Program-made: the position numbers and the translations under genes
Origin: Canibacter sp052085365
Lineage (GTDB): Bacteria > Actinomycetota > Actinomycetes > Actinomycetales > Microbacteriaceae
Reading direction: 5' to 3'
Assembly: GCA_052085365.1 (NCBI GenBank)
Contig: JBQDFP010000006.1
Location: forward strand, 39,854-103,853
Length of the DNA: 64,000 nucleotides
The notes under the pieces: model-generated
What the model was told of the DNA's origin: nothing
Database searches by the model: none
What the model saw: the letters and a program-made list of their open reading frames with translations, nothing else
Shown here: positions 1 through 8,364 of the stretch, in pieces
Numbering within the stretch: position 1 is the stretch's first letter
Layout: each line of letters starts with the position of its first letter

Positions 1-117
1 CAGGACTTCCTGCGCGACAAAGAAGTAAAGAACATGGATGATCTGCGGGCTGCAGAACCGTCACTGAACATTTCAGATGTCTCGTCAGCTGACTGGATCC
101 CGGTCATCAAGTTCTAG
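1..117 (+). CDS. C-terminal end of a probable ABC substrate-binding protein (partial)
   Basis: Reading frame 1 is open from the window edge to a TAG at 115-117 and gives 38 residues ending in DWIPVIKF. It lies directly upstream of a sugar-type ABC ATPase and permease on the same strand, where the periplasmic-type binding protein of such systems normally sits. The fragment carries no diagnostic motif, so the assignment rests on gene order alone. Confidence 0.5.
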   Translation, partial: QDFLRDKEVKNMDDLRAAEPSLNISDVSSADWIPVIKF

Positions 118-183
118 TTCCAGCTGGTGGGCTCGTGAACACTGCGGGTCCACCAGTCTTCGTGAAATGATTTGAGGTTTCTC

Positions 184-1695
184 ATGGTCGACGCTCCGGC
201 ATTGGAACTCAATAACGTCGTTAAGTCGTTTGGGTCAAACAAGGTGCTCAAAGGTGTCTCGATGCAGCTTCCACCTGGAAGTGTGACCGGACTTCTCGGT
301 GCAAACGGCGCAGGTAAGTCCACGCTCATTAAGATTCTTTCAGGTGTGTACTCGCGGCAAGACGGCGACATTCTCGTTGACGGAGAATCAGTAGACATCC
401 AAGTACCCACCGACGCCACCAAGTTCGGCATTCAGACTGTGCATCAACGTATTGATGACAGCATTGTGCCAGGCCTCACCGTTGCAGAAAATCTAGCGTA
501 CGAAGAAATCGTGAACGGGAAAATTGGTCGCTTTCAGGGGCTTCGAAATATCAAGAAGCGTGCACGGGAAGTTGCTGAGACTCTGCAGCTGGGATGGTCA
601 GATTCGATCCTTTCTCAAGATGTCTACTACTTAGGGATCGCTGATGCGCAAATGCTTTTGCTTGCACGCGCGCTTAGTCATCGCCCACGAGTGCTCATCC
701 TGGACGAACCGACTTCGACACTCTCAAAAACGGAGGCGGAACGGTTGTTTGACCTTGTCAGGAAACTTCGTGACGACGGAGTGGCCATCCTGTACGTTTC
801 TCACCGCCTCAGTGAGATCTCACAGCTGGCAGACCATCTTGTGGTGCTTCGAGATGGCACGATCCATAATAAACAATCGAAGCCGTTCGACATGTCAGAG
901 GCTGTCGGGTCGATGCTCGGCCATAAAGTCGCAGAACAGTCCGAGATGTTCGAAGAAGCGCGCGGCACCGACGTCTGCCTTGAAGTCACTGAGGAAAGAC
1001 TGCTATTTGATTCCAATCCGATCAGCGTCTCATTCCGAGCCGGCGAAGTAACCGGAATTATCGGGCTCATCGGAGCTGGAAAGACTGAACTCGCCAAGAA
1101 AATTTTTGGTGCAGACCGTCTTACTACGGGCAGTATGCGGCTCGAGGGGAAACCATACGCGCCAAGGCACCCGAAAGACGCAGTCGGACACGGAGTTTTC
1201 CTTGTTCCAGAGGATCGAGCGAGCGATTCGATGCTCCCCGGTTGGTCCATCGGCGGAACGAGCACGCTGCCGTTTCTCTCGCGGCATAGCTCCGCAGGTG
1301 TCATCAGCGTCAAAGAAGAACGAAGAGTTGGCGCCGACATTATCGACGAATACAACGTGGTTGCCGTGAGTCCGGACCAAAGCATGGATGCGTTGTCAGG
1401 AGGGAACCAACAAAAAGTTGTGGTTGGCAGATGGCAGCGAGAAAAACCAAAAGTCATGCTCCTAGATGAACCGTACCGAGGGGTAGACCTTGGGGCTCGT
1501 CGAGAAATTTCACAAAAAGCACGAGATCAGTCACAACAAGACGCGGCAGTCATTGTGTTTGTCAGCGATGTGGATGAGCTTCGTGAAGTTGCAGACCGAA
1601 TCATCGTGTTCGTCGACGGGGAAGTTCGACTCGACGCGTACACGTCCGAGGTAGATAACAACACGATTATCCAAGCAATGTCGGAGGTACAGTAA
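184..1695 (+). CDS. Sugar-type ABC transporter ATPase, double nucleotide-binding domain (RbsA/MglA-like)
   Basis: This is the energising subunit of a carbohydrate-uptake ABC transporter. Two fused ATPase domains are visible. The first has Walker A GANGAGKST (about residues 39-47) and Walker B VLILDEP (near 169), but its signature region reads LGIADAQ rather than an LSGGQ-like sequence. The second has GLIGAGKT (near 293), a canonical LSGGNQQ signature (near 403) and LLDEPYRGVD, the usual RbsA-type second Walker B. ATG 184 is preferred over the in-frame TTG at 172 because TTGAGG lies about 7 nt upstream. The permease gene begins 2 nt after the stop. Because a methylthioribose kinase follows, the substrate may be methylthioribose; this is inference. 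Confidence 0.88.
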   Translation: MVDAPALELNNVVKSFGSNKVLKGVSMQLPPGSVTGLLGANGAGKSTLIKILSGVYSRQDGDILVDGESVDIQVPTDATKFGIQTVHQRIDDSIVPGLTVAENLAYEEIVNGKIGRFQGLRNIKKRAREVAETLQLGWSDSILSQDVYYLGIADAQMLLLARALSHRPRVLILDEPTSTLSKTEAERLFDLVRKLRDDGVAILYVSHRLSEISQLADHLVVLRDGTIHNKQSKPFDMSEAVGSMLGHKVAEQSEMFEEARGTDVCLEVTEERLLFDSNPISVSFRAGEVTGIIGLIGAGKTELAKKIFGADRLTTGSMRLEGKPYAPRHPKDAVGHGVFLVPEDRASDSMLPGWSIGGTSTLPFLSRHSSAGVISVKEERRVGADIIDEYNVVAVSPDQSMDALSGGNQQKVVVGRWQREKPKVMLLDEPYRGVDLGARREISQKARDQSQQDAAVIVFVSDVDELREVADRIIVFVDGEVRLDAYTSEVDNNTIIQAMSEVQ

Positions 1696-1697
1696 CG

Positions 1698-2717
1698 ATG
1701 TCAGAACAGCTCTCACTTTCAGATAAAACGAGAGATGTGGTCGTCAAATACGGGTTTATTGCGATCACTATTATTCTGTTTATCTACTTCGCGCTCACCG
1801 AGCCGGCATTCGCTACAGCCGGGTCAATGTTCTCGATGCTCAAATTTGCATCAGTCACAGCCATTCTCGGTCTCGGAATTACTTTCACTATGGTAGTCGG
1901 CGGACTCGACCTTTCCATTGGTTCAACGGCTGGTCTCGCCGTCCAAATGGCAGCCATGACGATGGTCTTCTACAACATGACTGGCACCACTGCCATTTTT
2001 GTAGTGCTCATTGTGGGACTGCTGGTCGGTCTCATAAATGCGTTCCTCATTGTCGTGTGCAAAATTCCTGACCTGCTTGCAACTCTGGGAATGATGTTTG
2101 TGATCCAAGGGGCAAAGCTAATTCCCGTGGACGGTCAGTCTGTCTCATCAGGCATGATTAGGCCCGATGGTTCGGCGGCGCCCGGACGGTTTACCCCGGA
2201 GTTCTTGAAAATCGACCGCGGGTTTGTTGGTCCAATTCCGATCCCGGTGCTCATTATGCTGGTGCTTGTGATCGCCACGTGGTTCTTCTTGAGCCATACA
2301 AAATGGGGCCGGGTCATGTACTCGATCGGTTCAAATCCGAACGCCGCACGTCTGACTGGTGTCCGCGTCGGACGTTATCGTGCACTCGCATATGTGCTTT
2401 CAGCATTCATGGCATCTGTTGGCGGTCTCATTCTCGTTTCGCGCATTGGCCAGGGTGACGTGAGCGCGGGCTCTTCCAGCCTGTTGGAGGCCGTAGCGGT
2501 CGCGCTTGTGGGTCAGTCGGTACTGGGACAGAATAAGCCAAATGCTTGGGGAACACTGCTCGGTGCCGTGCTCATTGGCATTGTGCTCACTGGACTCACG
2601 ATGAAGGGCTTTCAGTACTTTTATCAAGACACGGCAAAGGGTATCGTCCTGATTGTCGCGCTGATCTTCTCATTTATGCTGTCGCGAAAATCGATTCGTT
2701 TCACGCCAGCCACATAA
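1698..2717 (+). CDS. Sugar-type ABC transporter permease (RbsC-like)
   Basis: This is the integral membrane subunit partnering the upstream double ATPase. It is 339 residues with about eight to ten hydrophobic segments. It has the family hallmark GGLDLSIGS in the first third and the cytoplasmic-loop sequence SIGSNPNAARLTGVRVGRY before the last helices, which in this family contacts the ATPase. The start ATG lies 2 nt after the upstream stop and is preceded by GGAGG. Only one permease gene is present, so a homodimer or a second subunit outside the window is possible. Confidence 0.87.
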   Translation: MSEQLSLSDKTRDVVVKYGFIAITIILFIYFALTEPAFATAGSMFSMLKFASVTAILGLGITFTMVVGGLDLSIGSTAGLAVQMAAMTMVFYNMTGTTAIFVVLIVGLLVGLINAFLIVVCKIPDLLATLGMMFVIQGAKLIPVDGQSVSSGMIRPDGSAAPGRFTPEFLKIDRGFVGPIPIPVLIMLVLVIATWFFLSHTKWGRVMYSIGSNPNAARLTGVRVGRYRALAYVLSAFMASVGGLILVSRIGQGDVSAGSSSLLEAVAVALVGQSVLGQNKPNAWGTLLGAVLIGIVLTGLTMKGFQYFYQDTAKGIVLIVALIFSFMLSRKSIRFTPAT

Positions 2718-2747
2718 CCTAGCGATTCAGATTGGACCGAGTTCTCA

Positions 2748-3962
2748 ATGACGAATTATGAATTTCTGACCCCGGAAAACATTGCCGCCTACATCTTGGC
2801 TCATGACCAACTGTCGAGCCGAATCGATGCAGACCGGTTGGCAAGCGTTGAGGAAATTGGTGACGGTAACCTGAACCTCGTTTTCGTGATGAAAGACGAG
2901 AACGGGCGCGGATTATGTCTGAAACAGGCCCTCCCATACGTCAGGATGACCGGTGAAGGATGGCCAATGACTCCTGAGCGTGCCAGATTTGAAGCGCAGT
3001 CTCTGCAACTGCATGAACGTCTACGGCCGGGCAGCGTCGTCTCGGTCATCGATTTTAATCCGGAGCGCTACGTCATTGCGATGGAAGATCTCAGTGACCA
3101 CACTGTGTGGCGAACTGCCCTGAACAATAGCGAAGTCCATCACGGCGTGAGCGAAGAAATTGGAAAGTATGTCGCCTCGGTCGCTTTTGGCTCTTCAGCC
3201 CTTGGTATGGAACGTATCGCGCTTGCTGATCAGCAAAAGATCTCAGTGAACCCAGAGCTCTGTGTTATTACAGAAGACCTCGTGTTTACTGAACCGAGCG
3301 TAGACGCTGGTCGTAACGAAACTATCCCTGAAAATGAAGCTGATGCACAAGCGCTTGCTGCGGACGTAGACTTCACTGAAGCGATGGGGCTCGCCAAATG
3401 GAAGTTTATGACCCAGGCAGAGGCGCTCATTCACGGCGACCTGCACACTGGTTCGATCATGGTGCGAAAATCTGACGCGGGCGATGTTGACAGCGTGAAA
3501 GTGTTTGACTCAGAGTTTGCGTTCTACGGGCCGATTGGGTTCGACTTAGGTTTGTTGTGGGCGAATTTCCTCTTTGCTGCCGCGCGAGCGACCGCACTCG
3601 GAGAAGACGAAAGAGCGCAGTGGGCTGCAGACCAAATCGAACAGTCGTGGATCGGGTTTGAAACTGAGTTCAGAGCCCTATGGCCCAAACGTGAAGATCC
3701 CCGGGTCTGGCGAGATTACCAGCGTGACTCCTTGCTCAAGTCTTGGAAGTCAGATGCATGGCTGTTTGCTGCAGCTGAGCTGTCGCGTCGTGTGGTGGGT
3801 GCGGCAAAGAACTCAGATATTGAAACGCTGAACACGAATCTTCGTGAAGGCGCGGCTCGAGGACTTTTGCAACTCGCTCGTAAGCTCGCTGTTGAGTACG
3901 ATTCAAACAATATCAACACGAGTGAATTGCTTGACGTGCTGACGCAGACCGCAACTCGCTAA
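2748..3962 (+). CDS. mtnK: S-methyl-5-thioribose kinase
   Basis: MtnK phosphorylates 5-methylthioribose with ATP to the 1-phosphate in methionine salvage or related disposal of methylthioadenosine. The 404-residue protein has the aminoglycoside-phosphotransferase/kinase fold: an ATP-site region near residues 45-70 (LVFVMKDENG, CLKQALPYVR), the catalytic-loop motif HGDLHTGSI (near 228) and the family-specific DSEFAFYGPIGFDLG (near 254) supplying the metal-binding acid. It lies 30 nt after the ABC permease, so transport and phosphorylation of the same thio-sugar are plausible. No MtnA isomerase or other salvage gene is present in the window. The gene ends at a bidirectional terminator. Confidence 0.85.
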   Translation: MTNYEFLTPENIAAYILAHDQLSSRIDADRLASVEEIGDGNLNLVFVMKDENGRGLCLKQALPYVRMTGEGWPMTPERARFEAQSLQLHERLRPGSVVSVIDFNPERYVIAMEDLSDHTVWRTALNNSEVHHGVSEEIGKYVASVAFGSSALGMERIALADQQKISVNPELCVITEDLVFTEPSVDAGRNETIPENEADAQALAADVDFTEAMGLAKWKFMTQAEALIHGDLHTGSIMVRKSDAGDVDSVKVFDSEFAFYGPIGFDLGLLWANFLFAAARATALGEDERAQWAADQIEQSWIGFETEFRALWPKREDPRVWRDYQRDSLLKSWKSDAWLFAAAELSRRVVGAAKNSDIETLNTNLREGAARGLLQLARKLAVEYDSNNINTSELLDVLTQTATR

Positions 3963-3973
3963 CCGTATATAAG

Positions 3974-4012
3974 AAATATCCGGCCCCGTCACTTGTAGGG
4001 GGCCGGATATTT
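3974..4012. terminator. Bidirectional intrinsic terminator
   Basis: AAATATCCGGCCCC (3974-3987) pairs perfectly with GGGGCCGGATATTT (3999-4012) around an 11-nt loop. A run of A on the left and T on the right serves both directions. It lies between the convergent mtnK and aminotransferase genes. Confidence 0.85.
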
Positions 4013-4014
4013 GT

Positions 4015-5217
4015 TTACTCAGCGAGCAGACGCTGAATGCGCTGCACACCTTCGAGCAGTTGATCGTCGCCCAGTGCGTAGCTGAAGCGAAGGTAGCCGC
4101 TCTTACCGAATGCTTCACCTGGAACTGCAGCAACTTCTGCTTCGCTCAAAATCAGGTCAGCCAGCTCGAGTGAGTTCTGTGGGGTAACGCCATGAATTTC
4201 ACGACCGAGCGCTTCAGTGACATCAACGTAAGCGTAGAACGCGCCTTCCGGGGTGGGGCAGTTAAAGCCCGGAACCTTATTGAGTTCGGTCACGATCGTC
4301 TTACGGCGACGGTCAAATGCCTGACGCATTTGTTCAATCGGTTCCTGGGTACCGTTGAGTGCTTCAGTTGCGGCGCGCTGGGCAATGTTGTTGATGTTTG
4401 ACGTCAGGTGCGACTGCAGATTTGCAGCGCCCTTAATCAGGTCTGCGGGGCCGACCATCCAGCCGAGTCGCCAACCGGTCATTGCGTATGACTTAGCGAC
4501 ACCGTTGACGAGAATTGTGTAATCGGCAAGCCCCGGCACCGCTTCGACGATCGAAACCGCACGAACACCGTCATAGGTGAGGTTTTGGTAGATCTCGTCT
4601 GCGATCACAAAGATGCCGTTATCGAGGGCCCACTGTCCAATCGCACGGGTCTCCTCAGGGGAGTACACCGCGCCGGTCGGGTTCGACGGTGACACAAACA
4701 GCAGCACCTTGGTTTTGTCGGTGCGGGCCGCTTCAAGCTGCTCGACCGTGACCTTGTAGTTCTGGTCTGCGCCAGCAAACACGGGGACGCAGACACCATC
4801 AGCGAGCTGAATCGCTTCGGGGTAAGTCGTCCAGTATGGTGTCGGCACAATAACTTCGTCGCCCGGATCAACCAGGGCCTGGAAGGCTTGATAGACGCCC
4901 TGCTTGCCACCGTTGGTCACAATGACCTGGCTCGCGGGAACATCAAGACCCGAGTCGCGCTTGGTTTTCGCGGCGATCGCTTCGCGCATTTCTGGCAGGC
5001 CAGGGGCCGCGGTATAGCGGAAGTTTGCGGGGTCATCGAGGGCGCGTCGAGCGGCATCGACGATGTGCTCGGGCGTAGCGAAGTCAGGCTCGCCAGCGGC
5101 GTAGCTCACGACGGGACGGCCTTCAGCTTTGAGGGCTTTCGCCTTCGCGTCGACCTTGAGGGTTGCCGATTCCGCGATGGCGCTGAGTTTACGGGAAAGT
5201 CGAGGTTTTGCAGTCAC
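4015..5217 (-). CDS. Class I/II pyridoxal-phosphate aminotransferase (aspartate aminotransferase-like)
   Basis: This cytosolic PLP enzyme transfers an amino group between an amino acid, probably aspartate, and a 2-oxo acid. Its 400 residues fit the bacterial Ib subgroup of aspartate aminotransferases. Visible motifs are AGEPDF near residue 41, NPTGAVY (179-185), DEIYQNL (208-214), the Schiff-base lysine in VAKSYAMTGWR (Lys242), and LRFSYA near the C-terminus with the carboxylate-binding Arg. The start is GTG 5217, with no Shine-Dalgarno sequence. TAGACT (5224-5229) lies 6 nt upstream, suggesting a leaderless mRNA. It is monocistronic, divergent from tRNA-Trp/secE. Exact amino-acid specificity cannot be read from the sequence. 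Confidence 0.88.
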   Translation of the reverse strand: MTAKPRLSRKLSAIAESATLKVDAKAKALKAEGRPVVSYAAGEPDFATPEHIVDAARRALDDPANFRYTAAPGLPEMREAIAAKTKRDSGLDVPASQVIVTNGGKQGVYQAFQALVDPGDEVIVPTPYWTTYPEAIQLADGVCVPVFAGADQNYKVTVEQLEAARTDKTKVLLFVSPSNPTGAVYSPEETRAIGQWALDNGIFVIADEIYQNLTYDGVRAVSIVEAVPGLADYTILVNGVAKSYAMTGWRLGWMVGPADLIKGAANLQSHLTSNINNIAQRAATEALNGTQEPIEQMRQAFDRRRKTIVTELNKVPGFNCPTPEGAFYAYVDVTEALGREIHGVTPQNSLELADLILSEAEVAAVPGEAFGKSGYLRFSYALGDDQLLEGVQRIQRLLAE

Positions 5218-5229
5218 ATGTACAGTCTA
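5218..5229 (-). promoter_or_regulatory. Putative leaderless promoter (-10) of the aminotransferase gene
   Basis: On the reverse strand TAGACT is followed by 6 nt and then the GTG start, and CAGACA lies 17 nt further upstream as a weak -35. No ribosome-binding site is present, so transcription probably begins at or next to the start codon. The same TAGACT-N6-start arrangement precedes purE. Confidence 0.45.
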
Positions 5230-5371
5230 CGATGTAGGGGCCCGATTGTCTGCACTTCTGTGCGAAACTCACGGCAGACAGGGTGGAATTTGTGAGCCCG
5301 TTAGGGGTCAAAAGTTTTCTTCAGCTCCGTTCGACTTCTCAGGTTGAATCCCGTAAACTCATCTGAGGTAG

Positions 5372-5398
5372 TTGACTTCTGCCAAAATTTTCTATGCC
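5372..5398 (+). promoter_or_regulatory. Possible promoter for tRNA-Trp / secE-nusG
   Basis: TTGACT (5372-5377) and TATGCC (5393-5398) resemble -35 and -10 boxes, though the 15-nt spacer is short. They lie 33 nt before the tRNA gene, where a promoter is expected. Nothing else is recognised in the 213 bases between the aminotransferase start and the tRNA. Confidence 0.35.
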
Positions 5399-5430
5399 TA
5401 AGAACTCTGTTTGATGGCGCAGAATCACCT

Positions 5431-5503
5431 AGGGCGGTGGCGCAATTGGTAGCGCAACGGTCTCCAAAACCGTCGGTTGCAGGTTCGAGTCCTGTCCGCC
5501 CTG
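5431..5503 (+). tRNA. tRNA-Trp (anticodon CCA)
   Basis: This is a complete cloverleaf. The acceptor stem AGGGCGG (5431-5437) pairs with CCGCCCT (5496-5502). The D stem is GCGC/GCGC, the anticodon stem ACGGT/ACCGT encloses the loop CTCCAAA with anticodon CCA, and the T arm contains TTCGAGT. The discriminator base is G, as expected for tRNA-Trp, and CA follows in the genome. A tRNA-Trp just before secE is a common actinobacterial arrangement. Confidence 0.96.
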
Positions 5504-5541
5504 CAGCACTCACATAAGAGTGGCCAACGAAAGGATCATGC

Positions 5542-5808
5542 GTGAGCAGCAATGAAATAGAGGAAGCCCCGGGCTCCCTCAACCGCGACAAGAACGGTAA
5601 GAAGCCGTCATATGTTGCGCGCATTGTGCTGTTCATTAAGCAGGTCATCGCTGAACTCAAGAAGGTCGTCGTCCCGACTCGTAAAGAGCTGCGGAACTTC
5701 TTCCTGGTGGTCCTTGCTTTTGTGATCATCATGATGCTGTTTGTATGGCTAGTCGATCAGCTCTTCGGCTGGCTTGCCGTAGTGGTATTCGGTACACCTC
5801 TGGCCTAG
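5542..5808 (+). CDS. secE: Preprotein translocase subunit SecE
   Basis: SecE clamps SecY in the Sec translocase of the plasma membrane. The 88-residue protein has a charged N-terminus, the conserved amphipathic stretch VIAELKKVVVPTRKEL (near residues 33-48) and one transmembrane helix (about 52-70), which is the single-helix form typical of most bacteria. The start is GTG with AAGGA 7 nt upstream. It is followed 11 nt later by nusG, the conserved partner. A weak second hydrophobic stretch closes the protein. Confidence 0.95.
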   Translation: MSSNEIEEAPGSLNRDKNGKKPSYVARIVLFIKQVIAELKKVVVPTRKELRNFFLVVLAFVIIMMLFVWLVDQLFGWLAVVVFGTPLA

Positions 5809-5819
5809 AAAAGGTAGGA

Positions 5820-6566
5820 ATGACTTCTCAAGACGCTCAATCATCCGAGGCAGATCTCGACGCTGCCCTCGACGCGCTGGCTGCTGACCAGACCGGTGAG
5901 CCCGAAAATGCGGAAGCTGCAGCCGATGCGGCGACCGAAGAGAACGCTGAACCTGCTGTTGACCCGTACAAGGAGTTCAAGCGTGAACTTCGCCGTAAGC
6001 CAGGCAAGTGGTATGTGATCCACAGCTATGCCGGTTACGAGCGCAAGGTCAAGCAGAACCTCTGGAACCGTCGTGAAACTATGGGCACCGTTGACGACAT
6101 CTTCGAGATCCAGGTTCCGATGGAAGAGGTCATGGAGGTCAAGAACGGCCAGCGCAAAATGGTCACCCGTGTGCGCATTCCCGGCTACGTTCTCGTACGC
6201 ATGAACCTCAACGAAGACACCTGGTCAGTGGTTCGCCATACACCCGGTGTGACCGGATTTGTCGGCAACGCACACAATCCTGTGCCGCTGCGTCTGAACG
6301 AAGCATTCGAAATGCTGAAGTCAACCGTTGAACTTGAACCGGAAGCAGCGTCAACTGCTGCGAACCGTGCAGCAGAAGCTGGTCAGGTCGACATCGACTT
6401 CGAGGTCGGCGAAACTATCACCATCAAGTCCGGCAGCTTCGAAGGCCTGCCCGGCACGATCAGCGAGATCAACACTGCGAGCGGCAAGCTCACCGTGCTC
6501 GTGTCACTGTTCGAGCGTGAAACCCCGGTTGAGCTTGGCTTCGACCAGGTCACCAAGATGGTCTAA
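5820..6566 (+). CDS. nusG: Transcription termination/antitermination protein NusG
   Basis: NusG binds RNA polymerase and links it to Rho or ribosomes. The chosen ATG 5820 follows GGTAGGA and gives 248 residues. These are an acidic, Ala/Glu-rich N-terminal extension of about 60 residues seen in actinobacterial NusG, the NGN domain starting WYVIHSYAGYERKVKQNL, the loop RIPGYVLVRM, and a C-terminal KOW domain with FEVGETITIKSGSFEGLPG. The coding frame also extends upstream into secE, but the Shine-Dalgarno sequence and the family N-terminus favour 5820. A strong terminator follows, so rplK-rplA, usually adjacent in actinobacteria, lies some 22 kb away. Confidence 0.95.
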   Translation: MTSQDAQSSEADLDAALDALAADQTGEPENAEAAADAATEENAEPAVDPYKEFKRELRRKPGKWYVIHSYAGYERKVKQNLWNRRETMGTVDDIFEIQVPMEEVMEVKNGQRKMVTRVRIPGYVLVRMNLNEDTWSVVRHTPGVTGFVGNAHNPVPLRLNEAFEMLKSTVELEPEAASTAANRAAEAGQVDIDFEVGETITIKSGSFEGLPGTISEINTASGKLTVLVSLFERETPVELGFDQVTKMV

Positions 6567-6576
6567 CAAGTTCAAT

Positions 6577-6617
6577 AAAATAACCGCCCCGGCACTTCGC
6601 CTGGGCGGTTATTTTTT
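6577..6617 (+). terminator. Intrinsic terminator after nusG
   Basis: AAAATAACCGCCC (6577-6589) pairs with GGGCGGTTATTTT (6603-6615), followed by T residues. The A-rich left arm also allows termination of the convergent GntR-family gene, whose stop codon overlaps the T run. Confidence 0.85.
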
Positions 6618-7353
6618 AGTTCCCTGACGGGTCGTAGCCCGCGTCGCGGAGCGATGTCATGCGCTCAGTTTCACGATAGAAATCGAGCGTGTCAGTGCTG
6701 AGCCCGAGGTCGCGATCCACATGGAGCGCCATTGAGTGCGCGGCGTCACGAACATCTTGCTGTTCGATCGCTTCGTACACGGCTTCGTGGTCTGCGCGAA
6801 GCGTATCGAGATTCGCTCCCAAGAACACCTGCTCCTGCAGCTCTGCCTGATGCAACACGTTCATGACGCCGTTGTAGAGGTCAAGTAGAAGGTTGCTGCC
6901 GCTTGCTTCAACGACGCGGCGGTGAAAACTGTCAGTACCCTCGCTCGAGATGCAGTGCTGGGCCTCAGCATTGCCGATCGTGTTGCGGATGGCTTCGAGC
7001 TGTTCACTCGTGCGGTGCACGGCAGCGGACTGCGCTGCTTCGATCTCGAGTGAACGGCGATAGATCAGCACTTCTTCAAGGTTCTGATCCGCCAAAAATT
7101 CCGACAGGATCGACGCCACCGGGGTGCGTGCTCGCACAAACGTCCCCACGCCGGGGATTGTCTCGAGCATGCCGAGAGTGGCCAACGACCGGACCGCTTC
7201 ACGCACGGTCGATTTTCCGACGCCGATAAGCTCCATGAGTTCAGGCTCTTTTGGAATCAGGTCACCAAGCCGCCACTCTTCTGAAGTAATGCGCTCGCGA
7301 AGATATTCGAGAGTGTCACGTGCTTTCTGTGAGCCGCGAGAAGGTGTCGACAT
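6616..7353 (-). CDS. GntR-family transcriptional regulator, FadR/FCD subgroup
   Basis: This is a metabolite-responsive DNA-binding repressor or activator. Its 245 residues comprise an N-terminal winged helix (about 10-75; IPKEPELMELIGVGKSTVREAVRSL followed by the wing GVGTFV) and an all-helical FCD ligand domain (about 95-220) with the usual metal-binding His residues in FHRRVVEAS, MALHVDRDL and neighbours. ATG 7353 is chosen because AAGGAAG precedes it and the family N-terminus starts here; the frame continues upstream without supporting signals. It follows the ABC transporter genes by 100 nt on the same strand and could be co-transcribed with them. The ligand is unknown. Confidence 0.88.
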   Translation of the reverse strand: MSTPSRGSQKARDTLEYLRERITSEEWRLGDLIPKEPELMELIGVGKSTVREAVRSLATLGMLETIPGVGTFVRARTPVASILSEFLADQNLEEVLIYRRSLEIEAAQSAAVHRTSEQLEAIRNTIGNAEAQHCISSEGTDSFHRRVVEASGSNLLLDLYNGVMNVLHQAELQEQVFLGANLDTLRADHEAVYEAIEQQDVRDAAHSMALHVDRDLGLSTDTLDFYRETERMTSLRDAGYDPSGN

Positions 7354-7453
7354 GTGCTTCCTTGGTTGGGGCAGGTGGATCTCAACTATATCCCGAGAAA
7401 ACCGCGCTACCGCACAGGGAATCGTCTGATGGAAGTGAGGCTGAACAGGTATT

Positions 7454-8353
7454 TTATTGCAGCGTCGTGACCCATTCTTGCAGTTGCTGACGCCCGTCAA
7501 TCATGTTGGTGAGCCCCAAGGCTTGCACCTGTTTTCCTTCAACGCGCGTGATCTTCTCACGTTGAATAGCGTCAAGGGATGCAACCGCCTCATTGTTCAA
7601 AAGATCTTGGAACAGCTTGTCGCCGCTGCCATTCATATCGATCAGCACAATCCCATCAGGGTCTGCTTCCACTATCTGTTCCGCACTCACGGGGCCGGTG
7701 GCGGTGACGCCCATATCTTCACTCACACTTGTTGCGCCTGCCAGGTCGAGAATATTGAGTGGCATGGCGTCGCCTGCGGTGATGAAAGGCCGACCAGCCT
7801 GGTTCGTGAGCACAAGCACGCGGGGAGCGTCTGCCTCAGGTTCGCTACCTGCCGCAAGTCCAGTCTTGAGTTCTTCGATAAGTGTCTTGGCATCGGGCGC
7901 GGTCCCGGTAGCTTCGCCGATGAGTTGAATGTTGTGTGTCACTTCAGTGAGTGACCCCCACGAATCGGGCAGTTCGAGCGTGTCAATCCCGGCATCGTTG
8001 AGAACCGAACCGATGCGCGCTTCGGCACCGTGACGCGGGCTCATAATTGCAAGGTCCGGGAAGACATCAATCACCGACTCGGCATCCAGGTCATTCGTGA
8101 CAGGAATCATGTGTTCAACTGAGCCGAGTTGTTTCTGGTGACTTCCGAGCACCGGATTCATGACGGCTTCGGGCATCATGACAATGTGCTCGCTTAGCCC
8201 GAGAGATGCGAGCACTTCTGCACTTTCGTAATCAAGTGCGGCAATTGTTTCGGGAGTCTCAGCGGCGGACTGGTTATCTGCGGCCTCGGGCGCCGCACAT
8301 GCGGTGAGTGTTGCGGCGATGGCGATGAGGCCAGCGAACGTGATTTTTCTCAT
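7454..8353 (-). CDS. Heme/corrinoid-type ABC transporter substrate-binding lipoprotein
   Basis: This surface lipoprotein delivers an iron-porphyrin, corrinoid or siderophore to the FecCD-type permease encoded upstream. The 299 residues start with a lipoprotein signal peptide whose lipobox LTAC places the acylated Cys at residue 19. The rest fits the class III (BtuF/HmuT) binding-protein fold with two lobes, including the lines VIDVFPDLAIMSPRHG and LNILDLAGATSV typical of HmuT-like proteins. AAAGAAG precedes the ATG. It sits at the 3' end of a permease-ATPase-binding-protein operon adjacent to hemH. Heme is the favoured ligand because of this location, but it is not proven. Confidence 0.85.
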   Translation of the reverse strand: MRKITFAGLIAIAATLTACAAPEAADNQSAAETPETIAALDYESAEVLASLGLSEHIVMMPEAVMNPVLGSHQKQLGSVEHMIPVTNDLDAESVIDVFPDLAIMSPRHGAEARIGSVLNDAGIDTLELPDSWGSLTEVTHNIQLIGEATGTAPDAKTLIEELKTGLAAGSEPEADAPRVLVLTNQAGRPFITAGDAMPLNILDLAGATSVSEDMGVTATGPVSAEQIVEADPDGIVLIDMNGSGDKLFQDLLNNEAVASLDAIQREKITRVEGKQVQALGLTNMIDGRQQLQEWVTTLQ

Positions 8354-8364
8354 GCGGCTTCTTT

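Noticed and set aside
801..1457. 218-codon open frame antisense to the sugar ABC ATPase
   Set aside because: It lies entirely inside a well-supported ABC gene and its translation has no recognisable domain.
5301..5732. Reverse-strand frame covering the tRNA-Trp and secE start
   Set aside because: It would have to read through the tRNA and antisense to secE, and has no homology-like features.
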